Source: Ascaris suum (taxonomy: Eukaryota > Nematoda > Chromadorea > Rhabditida > Ascarididae). Taken from it: a stretch of 64,000 nucleotides of DNA. The translations under genes and the position numbers were made by a program. Where the stretch lies: positions 806,001 through 870,000 of the forward strand of contig CM024180.1 of the NCBI GenBank assembly GCA_013433145.1, in the 5' to 3' direction. Positions 26,301 through 40,700 of this stretch are shown here, in pieces (positions within the stretch are counted from its first letter, which is position 1; each line of letters starts with the position of its first letter). The notes beneath the pieces were generated by a model. That model was given only the letters and a program-made list of their open reading frames with translations. It was not told where the DNA came from and did no database searches.

Positions 26301-29300
26301 TCAATAGAAACCATCATGAAACCGTTAGTTAATTTATGTTTTACCGATTGATTTGTTTATTCATTAGATTTGGATATGAATAATTGTGCCAAGGTTGTGC
26401 TAATAAGTTGGACGTACTTTTATTAAATACACATCTATATTATGTGGAAATTTCTTTAGTTTTTTTATTGTAGAATAGAGTGAGCTTTAAGAGATATTCA
26501 CTTCCTGTCTAAAAATTTTCTAGTCATTTTATGCAGATCAAATTCACATTCATTTCTATGAGAGAGGAATAAGAATGGAACGGATAAGAATTAGAGCATC
26601 CCTCATTTAATTCAACAAAGAAAGTAAAGATGTAATCCATGGAATGTGGTACGATTTCCTGCGATCTGAAATATGACGAAGGAGGCAGAGGGTTGAAGAC
26701 AATGATGTAAAGCAACTGTTTTTCTTCTGTTGGATAGGGGCGTATATTTTCTTCAAATGACTACCGAAGCAGTCCTTTGCTTTTTTGAGTTACAAGGAAT
26801 CTTTTGTTGTTTTTTTTTAAACTTTACCGTTCTTTTTGACTAAGAATAAGTTCTTTACTTTAGAGGGTTCTTCCCGCCCAACTTCATATTAACATCTTGG
26901 GACTTTTGGAGAACTTGCAATACGTGCAATTCATCTTGCAGGTGATGAGGTAATTCCGCTCGAAAAGTTTCTACTCGAGTTTGATGAATTGATTGTTTGC
27001 AGGCAGAGTTCCTCGAGGTATCACGTTTTTCGTTCATCAACGAATTAGGTGGCAAATATGCTGAAGGTTTCGTCAAAAAGCGGCCAGGTGGCACACGTGT
27101 TTTTATTGGATGTAAACAGTTTTGTGTGCGGCATTGTCTTCGATGGTCGAAACGCTGGCTCATACTCAAGGTTTGTTTCTGATAGCTTGAATAAGTTTTG
27201 ATGGAAGCTACAGATGGGAGGAGGGGAATAAATACAGTTAGAAATAATCAGGGGTTTCGATGGCACATTGTCGGATTAATATCCCATTCGATTTGGTAGT
27301 GTTCCAATCTGTTCCATGCTATCTGTTTATACGTATGCTGAGATTACCGCACTTCCTTAAACCGTACTGAGTGAATCTTTTATCATCACCATATTTTTTG
27401 GTTGGGGAGGTGGGGGTGAGGGAAATGTTTTCCTCCGTTTTGATTGGGAGTAAATGAAAGTAGATTATTTTCGCGGAAGTGAAAATATCCGCCAAACTTT
27501 TTTGTGCGAAGTTTAAGAATTTGCGGTCGCGAAAGAAGGCGCATGTGGTGCATATTTTAAGGATACGTCTGTTTGCTATATGGATGCGAGAACAGAGCAG
27601 ATTCGTTTTGTGTGCTATTCGATCGCGACTTCGAGTGTCTGCAGGATCTGAGGAAACCGAAGGACTCCGTTCGGGACTCACCATTTCAAATCAGCAACAG
27701 TAAGCTGCACATTTACTTTATTAAGCTTTATATTAATATATTTTATGGAAGTTTGATATATTGGCATCTCTCTTTTTAGTGATGATGCATTTTTTTTTTT
27801 TTGCCATATTTGAACATCTGTTACAGTTGTTATTGGAGTAGTTGGTGTGTATAATATGCTCTTGAATAGGAGAACAACCGTTTAAAAAGGGATCTCCCGA
27901 TCGAAGAAATACGATAGTTTGTTCGCTTAGTTCAACCGTATTTGCTAGCGAGTATTGAAGAAAGAAATAAGTAAATAATGAAGAAAGAACCTATATTTGC
28001 TGTAATTGAAACGTGTTTATCGGTGAGAGAGAGAGAGAGAGAGCGATCTGCAGCGTATCCTGTGCACCGATGCTGGAAGCGTCTAAGGATAATGGGGAGA
28101 GGGAGGAGTTTGATTGAAGGGGTGAGGGGAGGATAATAAAAAATCTCAAATGTTGGCTATTTTGGGAAAACTATATGCCGTAAAATTTTGCCAGTTACTT
28201 TCATTACAAGTTGCCAAGTCCGCAGCCTGGCCATATTGGCATGGAGAGGAAGGGTTTCAGAGAATTTTTTTCATGTCTCGGGACCGGTTGCATTGTAGTG
28301 ATAAAAAGCTCATTTTTGACCTCGTTGTTGCTCTAGGACGAAGTAAATTTCGAGGCCACATGGATAAAAACCAGGCATAAGAGGGAGTGTTCGGCTTGTT
28401 GGGATCCTTCTGGCGGATTAGAGATTTAAGAGGACGATTTCGTAGTTGTTTACCTTTTCAAGTAAGCAAGAGGTGTCAAGATACGCCATAATGGGGGGCG
28501 AATTCTATTTGCCGGATCGATCCATATTGTCATCGAAAGAGATACTAATTAAAAGTCTGAAACATTGCTGAGAATTTGTGAACTGCGCTAAAATAGTGGC
28601 GTGAAGCATCGGGATCTTTTACAATAAAGTGAAACAGTGCCGTAAAATATCGAGGAACTTCTAAGGTAAAAGTTGCAGAAGTGCGAGGAAATTTTCTAGG
28701 ACGGAACTGGGGGAAGGGGCATTCCCCTCCCATATTTGCATTGAAATTGACTTTCGAATTAGAAGGATTCCCATACTCCTATATATGGCTATAGATAATC
28801 TTATAACGAAAAAAGTGGCAAAATTTTTTTTCTAACCAATGATTTTCTTTTAGTATCCGCTGATTTTATATCAATAGCAGCGAAATGTTTCCCTTTGTTT
28901 ATCTTTTATCTTTCATTTAATTTTCATTCAGCGCATTTCTTTCGAATTGTAGTTTAACTGATTAAATTGTGTCATCCTCATTAAGTAGGTGGAAATGAGT
29001 TAGCGATATTGTGAGTTGTTTTCGAGAGTCAGCTCCTTTTCGACTCCGCTTTCCGTCTTTCAGCATTTTTAGTGGTCACATTTTGAAATGTTTTTTTTAT
29101 TGGTTCATTGATGTTTTTTTATTATAAATCTTGAGGTGAACTGAATATATTTGCAGCAGCGAACTTACATTGAAATGTGCGACTCCGTTAGATGCGGTCA
29201 AATGGAAAACTGCTATATTGGAGTCGATGAACGGTGTGGGACGTATTTGGAGAGAGCCACATCCGTACGGCTCTACTTCCCCTCTTCGTCGAACGCAATC

Positions 29301-32300
29301 CGTGCAATGGTTGGCTTTTATAACCGATCTGTATCCGCTGTGCTCATTATTTTGCGCTATATTTGCTTGTTCCTGTGCTGAATGCTGATAGTAGTTAATT
29401 GACTGACTGGCAGTTTCTTTATTTTCTATTCATTGATTTAATTTTTTATAATCTCAACGTCTATGTTCTATAATGACTCCGACCGATATGAGGGAGGGTG
29501 ACATTGAAATGAAACAACTTTGAAATATTTTTTATCACGAATTTGATTTAATATATTCGAAATGTTGGTTCTTCTGGTAATGGCCACATTGGGGAGGGGC
29601 TGTCCACAACATTGCTAAGAAAGAGGATGGAAATTGGTCTTAGGTGTAGCTTTTTTCAACTGTTCTGATCGGTTATTGAATGCATTAGCGTAATAAGTGA
29701 TAGCGCAACAAGAGTTCACGAGATCAGCTCTCATGAACTGGTTAACTCTTTCATAGTTTTGTTACTGTTGTCTTTCGAATAGGTAGATATCAGGTATGGA
29801 TACTGTTGTTCAAGTTCGTTTTGAATGATGGCTGTTTGCATACCGGGATCCTTACGATGCATTTTTCCAGTTATTGTTGAACTGGTCTGACTGATCCAGT
29901 TCCATGTGTCGAACTGCTTTTCATCGTCTGCTGTGATCGTTCATATTGTGTTATCTATGTTTTTTATACAGTATAATTATTTGATTCATTAACGATCTTT
30001 GCATATATTTGTTAGCAGTGGTTTCAATCGTCCAATCTTTTTATCTGCTGGATAGATTGTAGCATAGTAAGAAAGTATATCAAGAAAATAAAATAACGTT
30101 GGCTTAAATAGAAATTTACAATACAGATGAATATGTTTGCTTCCATTCCCCTTATTTGAAATGTTGTTATCATTTATAAAATAGTTATATATTTTATTAC
30201 GATTGAGGTTCGTCGATGGTCGTAAATATATGGAGCATGCGGCAAATATGAGGGAATTGGCTCGAGAGGAGATCTTCATTCCGATTGGTGGCTGTCAACG
30301 GAAATCTATTTGAAACGACCCTTGTTGAGGGAAATCGGTGGAGATTGGATGAACTGCTGAGGGTATGTGTTACAAGTTGACATAAGTAAGCATGCGTAAA
30401 TTCAGCACGGATAATATTTCCTTTCATTCCTTCGCGTCTTTTTGACTTGTTCGTTTCCTTCGTTTCATTAAATTCTAGTGATGTTCATTTTAAGGGTGCT
30501 GAAGAAAAATAAATAAATCACCTGTTTAATTTGAGAGCATCCGCATTTATTATATTATTAACTAGAAGTTTAAATTCATGTTTATTTATATTGAGAATTT
30601 GTCTCTTATTTGTTGTCTTTTTCTCAGCTCATCCAGTTTCGGTAATATCGCTTGAGGATCTACACAAAGCGATTGGTCTGCGAAATGTTGTGGGAGTGGG
30701 AAACGGGTTTTTGAGGAAAGGCGGAAAAAACGATAGATATTATAGTTGCAGAAGAAGGAAGCGGGAGTTACGTGTCCTGATATAACCACAGTGAGAGAAC
30801 TTCGGTAGTGGAAACCGGCTCACAGAAGAGTTCTTATCCGATCCGGTGATAATCTAACACCTTATGTGGAAATCCGTCCAGTTATATTAACGCTGCGGTG
30901 ATTTTACAGCCATCGTACATACCGTCTGATTTTCTGTTGTTCTCGAAATCGAACAACATTTGGAAAATTATATGAGGCCTTGAATGATGACAGTGAATTA
31001 GCTAAGAAGGGTAGAAGGCTGTCAGATACGAAACAGATGCGGAGGACAGGTGTGCGAGGAAGAAAACCTTTCCAGGGCCTAAACGCCATCCAGGAAGCCT
31101 GCCAATGCGCGTTTGTGACCTTCTTCTGGGCGTGTTTTTTTTCGGGCGATATATAATGATTAAGCACGATATTATGTGGATGTCATTGCAAAGTTTTGAA
31201 ATTGAGAGTGTAATGTTCAGTGATTGGTCGTTGGCGAATGCAACGTGCAATACGAAGAAAATAGTCATTTTTTTATATTTTAGTCGAAATTTCTTCGAAC
31301 GATTGGAAAATTGATCAACTAAAACTTCATACATCATAACCAAATCAAACACGACTCCATGCTGATGCATAATTCTTCGGAAGCAAGTTGCATTTCCTTT
31401 TCCCAGTGTTATGGGGTCTGAGCGCCATAGAAACTATCTGCAAACGTTGGTCGAACTCGAAGATAGCAAAGAAATAGATGGCATCGAAGATGATTGTAGA
31501 TTTATCGCAGTAGTAGTGTCATTTAATGGATTCGCATGTATGCATGTTAGACTATCGTCGAAGGGCGATGCGTTTTAAATGGGCGCTGAATGCATGGATT
31601 TTAGTTTTAGATAGAATGTCGTTATCGGTTGTAGACTGTTGCAGGATTTTTACAGTCTTTGGAAAAAGAACGTTTGTCTCTTTGAAGGGACGGCTATAAG
31701 GTAGTGCTTTTTGTGATTTTAATAACTGCGGATTAGAGAGCATAGGTCTATTTTTCTGAAATTGAAGAAATTCTTTTCAAATTTCAAGTTCTTAATTTAC
31801 TTGTTTCAAACTTTAACTTCAAGTTTTCTACAATTTTAGCGGAAAGCAGAACAAGGTGTACGAATATTTGTGTTACTATACAAAGAGATGGAAATGGCTC
31901 TCGGTTTGAATAGTATCTATACGAAAAGAACCTTGCAAGGGTTGCATAAAAATATCAGGTATTTTGTTGATCTTTCCCTCTTAGTTCACTCTTTTATCCT
32001 CAGTATATGCATAACTTTTTCATCGAACCATCAGTGAAGTATAAGATGGACAGCTATGACTACTGAAGATTTTTAACTTGCTTTCAAGGTGAATATAACA
32101 GTAGTAGTACTTTTATATTTCTTTTCTTTCCTATGTTGTTCAGAGCATATTTTGCAAACATTTCGGCATAGATCTTATTTGAGTTTAGCGGTTGCGCATA
32201 AATAGACGATAATATGAAATTGCTATAGGTTTTCGTTATTTAAATGCATCAAAGGAGGGCTTTCATTGAACGGTTGTAAAGTAACTTTCTCGTGATGCAT

Positions 32301-35300
32301 CGTAGTAGACCAATGTTTAGTAATGAGCTGGTAAATTACAGTAAATTGGCGTGGACATACTGTAATATATATTTAAGTGTTTCTACTTAGATCAAGGCTG
32401 GTATTTGAGAGGTGGTACCGTTAAGGTAATGCGTCATCCAGATCACTATCTTTCATCTGGGACATTCTTCTGGGCGCATCACGAAAAGTTGGTGATCATC
32501 GATCAATTGATAGCGTTTGTGGGCGGTGTTGATCTATGCTATGGTCGATGGGATGATGCACGTCATAAGCTGACTGATTTGGGTTCGGTGCAGTATGGCA
32601 CATCGCATGCATTATGTACTAATAAGGATTTCTCGATGGTATGTAAATTTCGTTCTTGTTTTTATTTATCATGGATCTCTTTAATCGACAGGAAAAAAGC
32701 GCAGAGTTTTTTTAATCGATTTGATCAATTCTCCATCTTGATAGATTCTGTGCCATGCAAATCGAGTAGGGGGGGGGGGGAGCCTATTGCTTTTATGCCA
32801 CTGAGTCGTACATGTGAGTCAGGCTATCTTAAGCGTTTAAACTAAATTGTGGTCAGTGAGCCCAAGAGATATGTGGTCAATTTTATACCAGTTAGTGCGT
32901 TAGGTACGCTCACTGTATGGTTTTGTCTAACATGTCTTATAAGTACTAGACAGCGTGCATTTAATGGTAGAAGGCATTTATATCGTGAATGTGTGTTTTA
33001 TGCAAGGCATGAGTAGGCTATTGAGCATATAGTTACAGCTCGTGTTTGTTGTTGGTTTTTGATCTTCAAAAGTCTTAATACGCTATGCGTAGCATTTATA
33101 TTACATTACTCTTATGTTTATTTGTTAATTTCTATCTATATCTTAAAATTCTATTTATTACATTTGTGTATTAAATCATCAATCATTAATGTGTCAACAG
33201 GTAAACTCTCAAGTGATGAATCAACGATATCGATGTGTCATATGGAAAGGGAAGAAGGAAAGCCCATGCTTCCTTATCATTTCTCGCTTGTGATATGACT
33301 TGATTGGAGGCGTGATTTATTACAGTTATCTGGAATGCGCTCATTAGCAGCCGAATCGGTCACGCTTTCACCACTCGGATTGGAGCGAACGAAGAGTACA
33401 CGTCAGGAAACGTGAATAACAATCTGCTCTCATCAGATAGGAGCCAGTTGAGCGGCATTGATGAAGTAGATGAAAGCAAAACCAGCAGTACGGTTATACG
33501 AACGAAAACATCCGCTGAAACAAGTATGACAACTACAAGGATTGGAGGACTGCGAGACGCTCTACGACTAGTGCACAAGGCGCCAAAAAGCCTCCTTTAG
33601 CGATGTCTACTCCTTTATCCGAGCCGCATGATCGTGGTATGTTGTAAACCGTTACCTTTATGAGTGCATTGCTTGAACTAGTATAGTTAATGCAGTATTT
33701 TTATTGTAATATAAGTTCGCTATATTACTTCGAACACAAATACCCTCAACAGAGCCTCCCTCGTTTCCATCAGAGCGGGTGACTTTGTTGCCCTGGGGTT
33801 CTACTCGGGTTTTTACGGTGGTATGCATGCAAAAGACGACGTACTATGATTTAAGCTAGGCATCATAACATGTTGTTGCAAGAGGTGCTAAAGTCGTAAC
33901 AGAAGCAACAAAAAAAACAAGTATATACGTCCCTTAACTGTAAGGAGTTCAGGGACTTGCTGAGATAAGATCAGTTGTATAGTATATTGATATCGAGACG
34001 GACGAGACATTTTCTATCGTTTCAACTCAACTGACCATCAAACTTTTACAAAAGTGCATAAACGATAATGGAATAGAATAATAAAACGTGTTTTATGTTC
34101 TAAATTTTAGTGGAACAATGGTTAATTGAGATTGCATATGATGTATGTTTGAGCGAATGAGAGCAATATGAGGGAAAATATTATAATTTCTAGATTGCCG
34201 AAATTTTTTGTTTCATACTGTTTATAAATAGTCGTCTATGAGATTTTTGATCGGTTAAGCTCAATTTTGTTCACTTAGAAAATTGCTTCTGTATTTATAA
34301 AAGGATTAATGGATTTGCTTTGCTTTGTGGTCTAGGAGGAAGCTTGAATGCTTGTGTAATTGGTGGAATATTTGAGACGGACTTACATGACTCACTTCGC
34401 GTATTCTGAAACATCCTTATGACACCTCAGAAGTTCGTAGAGGTGCCGTCTAGGAATATATCACCTTTGCAGATGCAACCACTGATGTGATGTTCGAACG
34501 TGGAATAGGATATCGGCGCACAATTAACGGTACCTTAGGAAATGTTTTGGGTTACAAGTTGTGGCTTTCTTTCCACAACGGTGTCGGCTTCTTGCCTTTT
34601 CTTTTCTGACCATCCGTGCTTACACCTTCGTTTACCTGTTGTTATTCTCGCCGCATTCTTTTTTGAGGAGTTTTACTGGATTTATTGCTGCAGTTTTATG
34701 TAATTTCTGCGAAAGCGTTTTGATCTGGAGGAAAAGTTGAAAGGTGATATGCCAATTTACGTTTGAAAAATGCGCTCATTGATGAAATAATTGAGTTAAT
34801 TTGGTTTTTTGTCATGAATCATCGTCGCGGGTGTCTACTGCTTGTGTTGTTTCTGCTCCTGTTTTTATTAGGGCTTAATTGAGAATATAAGAACTTAAAA
34901 GTTATTTAATTTTAAGGTGCGATTCCTAATAGGCAAGAATCGTCGCATAAAAGCTTCTTCTCGGTGGTGAAACGTTCACATTCCACGATGCCTCGTTCGC
35001 GAGCAATCACTGATGCGCCACCAATGGAAATGGTATCAATGGATGCACAACGCATGGAAGTACATGATGCATTGAATAAATATAAGGTTGGTTCTAAAAG
35101 TTTCTTTGCCATTTGCTTGATGTCTTTGAAACTTTCTTCACGTAAGGGGGGCGTTGAGAATGGTGGGTACGTGGAGGATGATTCGAGGGGAATTAATGAG
35201 CGCTTTCCTGATTTGTTGTTGTGATTTGTTTCGAATTGGGATGGGGCAGTCTGCAAGTATCTGGGCTTGGTTATGATCCGAGCTGGGACTAAGGATGGTA

Positions 35301-37727
35301 AGGTTGTCTTATGAAGAATTCTACCCTTTCTTTTCTTCGCTTATTATTTCTGCACTTGCTTCCCTCTTTGTTACTTATGCATTTTATTACTTAGTGGTGA
35401 TGTCGACATGAAATCGAATTATGACTCATGATTTACTGACCTCACATTTGAGGGGGGTGGGTGAAAGGGAGAAGTTAGTGCGAGGGATTCTTGCATCCTG
35501 TAATGGCGACCTTCGGCTAGCCAATTCCTCCTCCTTCCTCCCCCCCCCCCCCCACCCCCCACCCCGATAGCACTCTCGATTCCGGCTTCGAGCAGTTTTG
35601 GTTGTGTAACTTTGACCGTCTAACATGGATGGGCCTTAGAAAGATAAGGATATGCTTCGGAAAGATATTGTCGAGGGAAGAAAGAACGTGAGCTTTAAAT
35701 GCCCCTCGACTGGGTCGAAGAGGTCAGTATTGTCGGTTGAGGACCGACGTTGTGATACTCTCCAGTAATCGTAATGGAAATCATTTGCTTATGCAGTGTG
35801 GCTATGTGTGAAGGTTTACCCATGGAATGGAAGATCAAGGCCCTAGAAGCTCAGAAGGAAGGTGGTGGGCGTCGAAGGACGCTATACTGGTTTGCTTCAG
35901 TTGGGTTGCCAGCGAGCATGGATCCTGATTAATGGCCTTCTAGGTCAAGGATAGCGTCTCGCTTGTCGGTGGTTCCGGCCTTATCCCAAATATGGGCAAG
36001 CTTCTTTAGGCAAATTGGCGTTACCATGAGAGCACTAATTTTTCTTTGAAATGCCTACGCTTGAAATGAAATGCCTCTAAAACGGCCAGGTGTTGGAGTG
36101 AATAATTAGAAAAAAAAGAAATGAGAGGACTTCGGGCTATTGTGTGCCTATTTTGGTCGGGTTCTTTTAAACTTTCTTTATAGACGGATTTCATTTGAAG
36201 GCCTATGTGGAAAGTGGAAAAGCTTTCGAGGATAAACGTCGTGCTGGTCGTAAGTCGCCCCCACCACAAGGACATCAGAGTGTGCTTTATCGAATGACGC
36301 ACAACCTCCGTCCAACTGCAAAAAAACGCTGGAAGAAGGTGAAAGAGGAGACTGGTCAATACGACTTGAAGTAAGACCTATTTTTTATGGTGGGGTGAAG
36401 GATGATGATGGATTTACATATTTAGGACCATATTATTAGGAGACGAGAGGAGGTGTTCAGCAGTTCAATATTAGGCAAAATGGAATCTTGCAGTATATAC
36501 GTAATGACTCTACTTCCTTCAGGAATATTATCAGTACAAGTTACTTCAAGTTTTTTATGCAAGTGAATCGTCGGGAAATATTTCATTGATGACTCTCCGT
36601 TAGAGTTGTTGGAGGTTTATGTTTCCGAAGCTGCATTTTATATAAAAATATGGGGTCTCATATCGCCCTGCTATGAGAGAGGAAAAGAGTGAGCCAATTT
36701 GACGTTCGTTTTTGGAATAAATACTCTAAAATTAATGTCAAGGGTACCTGATTGGATTTAATTCAAAGGTACCTAGGTGGAGTGATATATTCGTGAATGG
36801 TAAAACTCATACGTATAGAATTTGCTGGTGATTGAATGCAACTGGAATTGTAAGGAGCCGCATCATACGTTTGAATATATCTGTAAAAATTAATAGGCGC
36901 TTTTTTTCTGAGTGGAGGATTTAATGAAGTGGATAAATTGGCAGAGCGCAGTGTTTAGGGGAAATTACTATTATTATAACGGTATATTAGAGCAAGATTT
37001 ATGAGTTTAATTAAGCAGTAATATAGGTGGATGGAATTGCGTAACGAAGATGAGAAGATCGAGTCGCTCGAAATGGAGGGTGCTGCAAAGTTATGGCTTG
37101 GCAAAGACTATGTGAATTTCATCTATAAGGATTTCGTTGAGCTCGATATGCCTTTCCATGGTTTGTGCGCGCTCTATTATTGTTTATATGACCTTTTTGA
37201 TCTTTTGATGGGGAAGTATTTTAACGTTTTCATGTTAAGGTAGGTAAGATCACGAGGAGAAAGGGTTTGGAAAGGGAAAATCGTGGCAATGGGATAGTAT
37301 AACCTCGCGACAAGAGTATAATATTGAAGGAAACTTTTCTCAGAGTATTGGTTGAAGTTTATTAGATCTATCATGCATTCGCCTATGTTCGCCTTCTTTG
37401 CTGTCATCGTGTTGTCTAGGGAATTTCATTTAAATTAGTCTCTTCAGTTTTAGTTCAAGAGGTAATTAGATTTGTATTCAAAGAGAGAGGTAGAAAGGGT
37501 GGTATGGACCTGTTTACGTTGTGGCAAAGAGCAGTCGATTGCTTTTAAGATTTTATTGATCGGGGTTGCACACCACGAATGCCTTGGCACGATATTCATG
37601 CGGTCACCTATGGGAGTAGTGCTCGTGACCTGGCACGTCACTTCATTCAACGGTGGCAACATGCAACGAAGGTTGTCATGAATTTTCATGTTTTATTGCA
37701 ACATACTGATGGTTACATACATATATA

Positions 37728-37796
<69 letters not shown>

Positions 37797-40700
37797 GAAG
37801 GCATCTCCGTATAAGCAACTCACTGCTCGTAATGACACTGTGTGGTTCGAGACGTACCTTTTTTGCTTACATTCTGCAGTTTATCGTCTGTTTCAAAATA
37901 TTGCTTAATCGTTACAGAGGGGCTCCCGAGTACTAATTAAAAGGCAGAGAGTAGGTAGTTAAGCGAATGTTTTATAATTATTTGTGTGTTTAATCTAGTT
38001 TACCTCTCCTTGCAAATATTCATTCAGTGAATATTTTTGACGCACAGAAATGATTCTGTTATGCTTTCTAAAGGGTACGAAAGTGCTGACATTTATATTA
38101 CCAATTCTTTGAAGATAACTAAATGTTTACAGTTATTTCACATAATTTCACAACAATACAATTATTGGAGTTAAAGTTATAAAGGCAGACAATAAGTTCC
38201 GAGTATCGAGGAGTTCAATTGATATTTGAACTGATAAGTGAAATTTGGAACGTTCGATATTCTTGAAATGACGGAATTTCGACGTTTTCAGACAGAGAAA
38301 TCAAAAGATATAAAGGATTATCCGTTTTATTGCCGAAATGCTACGATACAATCAAAGTGCCACGGGGTATTGTCAACAATGAGTGAGACAGCAGATGTGC
38401 AAGTGCTGCGATCGGTCTCGAATTGGTCAAGCTTAATCAATCATACCGAAGATAGTATACAACAGGTTTGATGCTTGATCGTTGTTTAACATTAAACTGA
38501 TGCCAGAGTGGGCTAAGGGGAGGGAGCGCAATAGAAAATGGAGCCATTATGAAGTAGAGGATGAGGAGTTGGTGTTTTAAAAAAAAAGAAAAATAAAAAC
38601 CTGTGGCCGAAAATGGTGTGCTTTCTCGGCTATGATTGCGACTCTATGAAGAGTGGGTGTCCTAAAGAAGGAAGAACAGAAGGTTGTCCTGAGCGGTAGG
38701 AGGGATGGATAAGATCAAGATCAGGCCATGAGGGAAACATCGAAGTCGCGTTCGTCGGCGTCGTCAATTTGAAGTGAAGTGTTGCTGAAATTTGCATATT
38801 AGGAAACCTCTAGTAATCCATGATGCAAATTAACAGAAACGCGTTCTGGTGAACGATCCAGTTGTGTGGGGCTCTCCATCCGAGGTTACTTTTTTTTTTT
38901 TTTTCGTTATGTCTTTTTGTGCGGAAGAACGAGTGCGCCTGAAATGCGGCTTTAGGATGAAGGGAAAGGAATCACCTCGATTAGATATTTGAGAGGTAGG
39001 TTTTGGTCTAGGAGATAGGCGATGCCATATCACTGCAGAGAGAGGGAAAATGGAAGGATCACCTGTTGTCGGCGATTGCTGTTGGAAATGCTTTCGTTGT
39101 CGAAACTTTTTTTGCTATTGAGAATTACTTTTCTTGCAGGCTTATCTCTCTTTAATAGCGAATTCGAGGCATTGTATCTAATATCGAAAATCAGTTTTAT
39201 CGTCTCAATGATCAATAGCAACGAAGTAAACAACGAAATATGCCGTGTACTATGCGATCGAATCAAAAGGGCTTACTAGTGCGTCGTTTTTGATGTCTTT
39301 TTTGGCATCTCTTGATTTTGAATGTTTCACGGCCAATCGTTTATGATCGGAATTCGCTCGTATTTGCGCTTGTTGGAGACCATAGCCTGAAGGTTAAAAG
39401 AGCTCAGATAGCGTCAGATTTTTTGAGAACATATCTGTGAAACAGCTCCAGGAAGAATTAGATCTGAATATTTTGTAGCTTAGAGACTACTGCAATTTAA
39501 CCCTCGATCATCTAGGTTAGCAGATCCGATCGCAATTGCTTTAATCGTCATGCCCGTCTTATCTTGGGAGTTTATATATCAACGAAAAAGATATTCTTTA
39601 ATTCTTTGAAATTCTTTCTCATTATTTTAAATAGGCTTATTTGTTGAGTTTATATTGTTAAGTATCAAGATTAATATCACAAAATATTATCATATCAAAT
39701 TATTAGGCTATCAAAATCAATTTGAGATTAAATCATCAGGACTGAGTTGTTAATAGAGTCGAATGGCTTGTCAAACGGGTTTACTAAGGAATCTTTGCGG
39801 TAACTTTTTACCGTTTTCAGGTTGCCTTGTTCGCAAACTTTTTTATTCATTTGCTAGCTGTAATCGCATTCGAAGTAATAAGTACGTACGTACTAATAAA
39901 TAGGGAGGACTAGAAATTGAGCGAGGAGTAGAGAACTGCCCACCCGATCTCTAATCGAGTTGAATGTTCGTTCGAACGCTATATTACTTCAAAAAGGAAG
40001 GATTTGACGTTGGTATTAACTTCCCCCACCCCTCCCCCTTTTTTATATCCATCTTGCAACTTCGGTTGGGTGGGTGGGGGGGGGGGGGGAGGAGGAGAGA
40101 GGAGGTGTTCATAGATTTTGGTTTGCAGCCATTAACCGTTTTCAAGAAGTTGGAAAGGAAGGAGACGTTTCACGTTTTGTTCTCAGATTGGATGCGTGAA
40201 ATTAATAAACAAAAACATTTGCAGCCGAGTTTGTTTCTATTCTTAGATAAAGCGGGGCTCATTCATGTGTGGTTAGTGGATAAAAGCCTGCGTTGAAAGT
40301 TAAGAGTTTGAGTTCGAGTCCTATCTGCTTCCTTTTCTTTTTGCACACCCAAGCTTCACAATGCATTAGGTATATTTTCAGCGAGAATGAGGTGTTCCGT
40401 TTTACATAATTATACCGCTGTTACCTGGTTTCGAAGGCGACGTCGGTGCACCAGGTGGGTCGGCCTTGCAAGCAGTACTTCACTGGACGTTCTTATCGTT
40501 ATCGAGAGGGCCGAACTCGACTGATCGGAAATTTGAAGAAGCTGGTGCCGGATCCGATGAAGTACATCAAAGTTTGCTCACTTCGTACTTGGGATATTCT
40601 ATGTGGCAAGTTGGTTAGTACATTTCAATGAATTCAGAATGAGGTCTTCTGAAATGTACACTTACATTTCTTCCACAGTTTTATTCCACCATTTTTAATG

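Noticed and set aside
27319..27684. Minus-strand 121-codon frame
   Set aside because: It is the antisense shadow of the PLD PH-domain exon at 27562-27699.
31002..31370. Minus-strand 122-codon frame
   Set aside because: Lies in a PLD intron, overlaps other open frames on both strands and has no recognisable content.
36021..36359. Minus-strand 112-codon frame
   Set aside because: Antisense of the PLD exon 36184-36370, whose plus-strand frame and phases fit.
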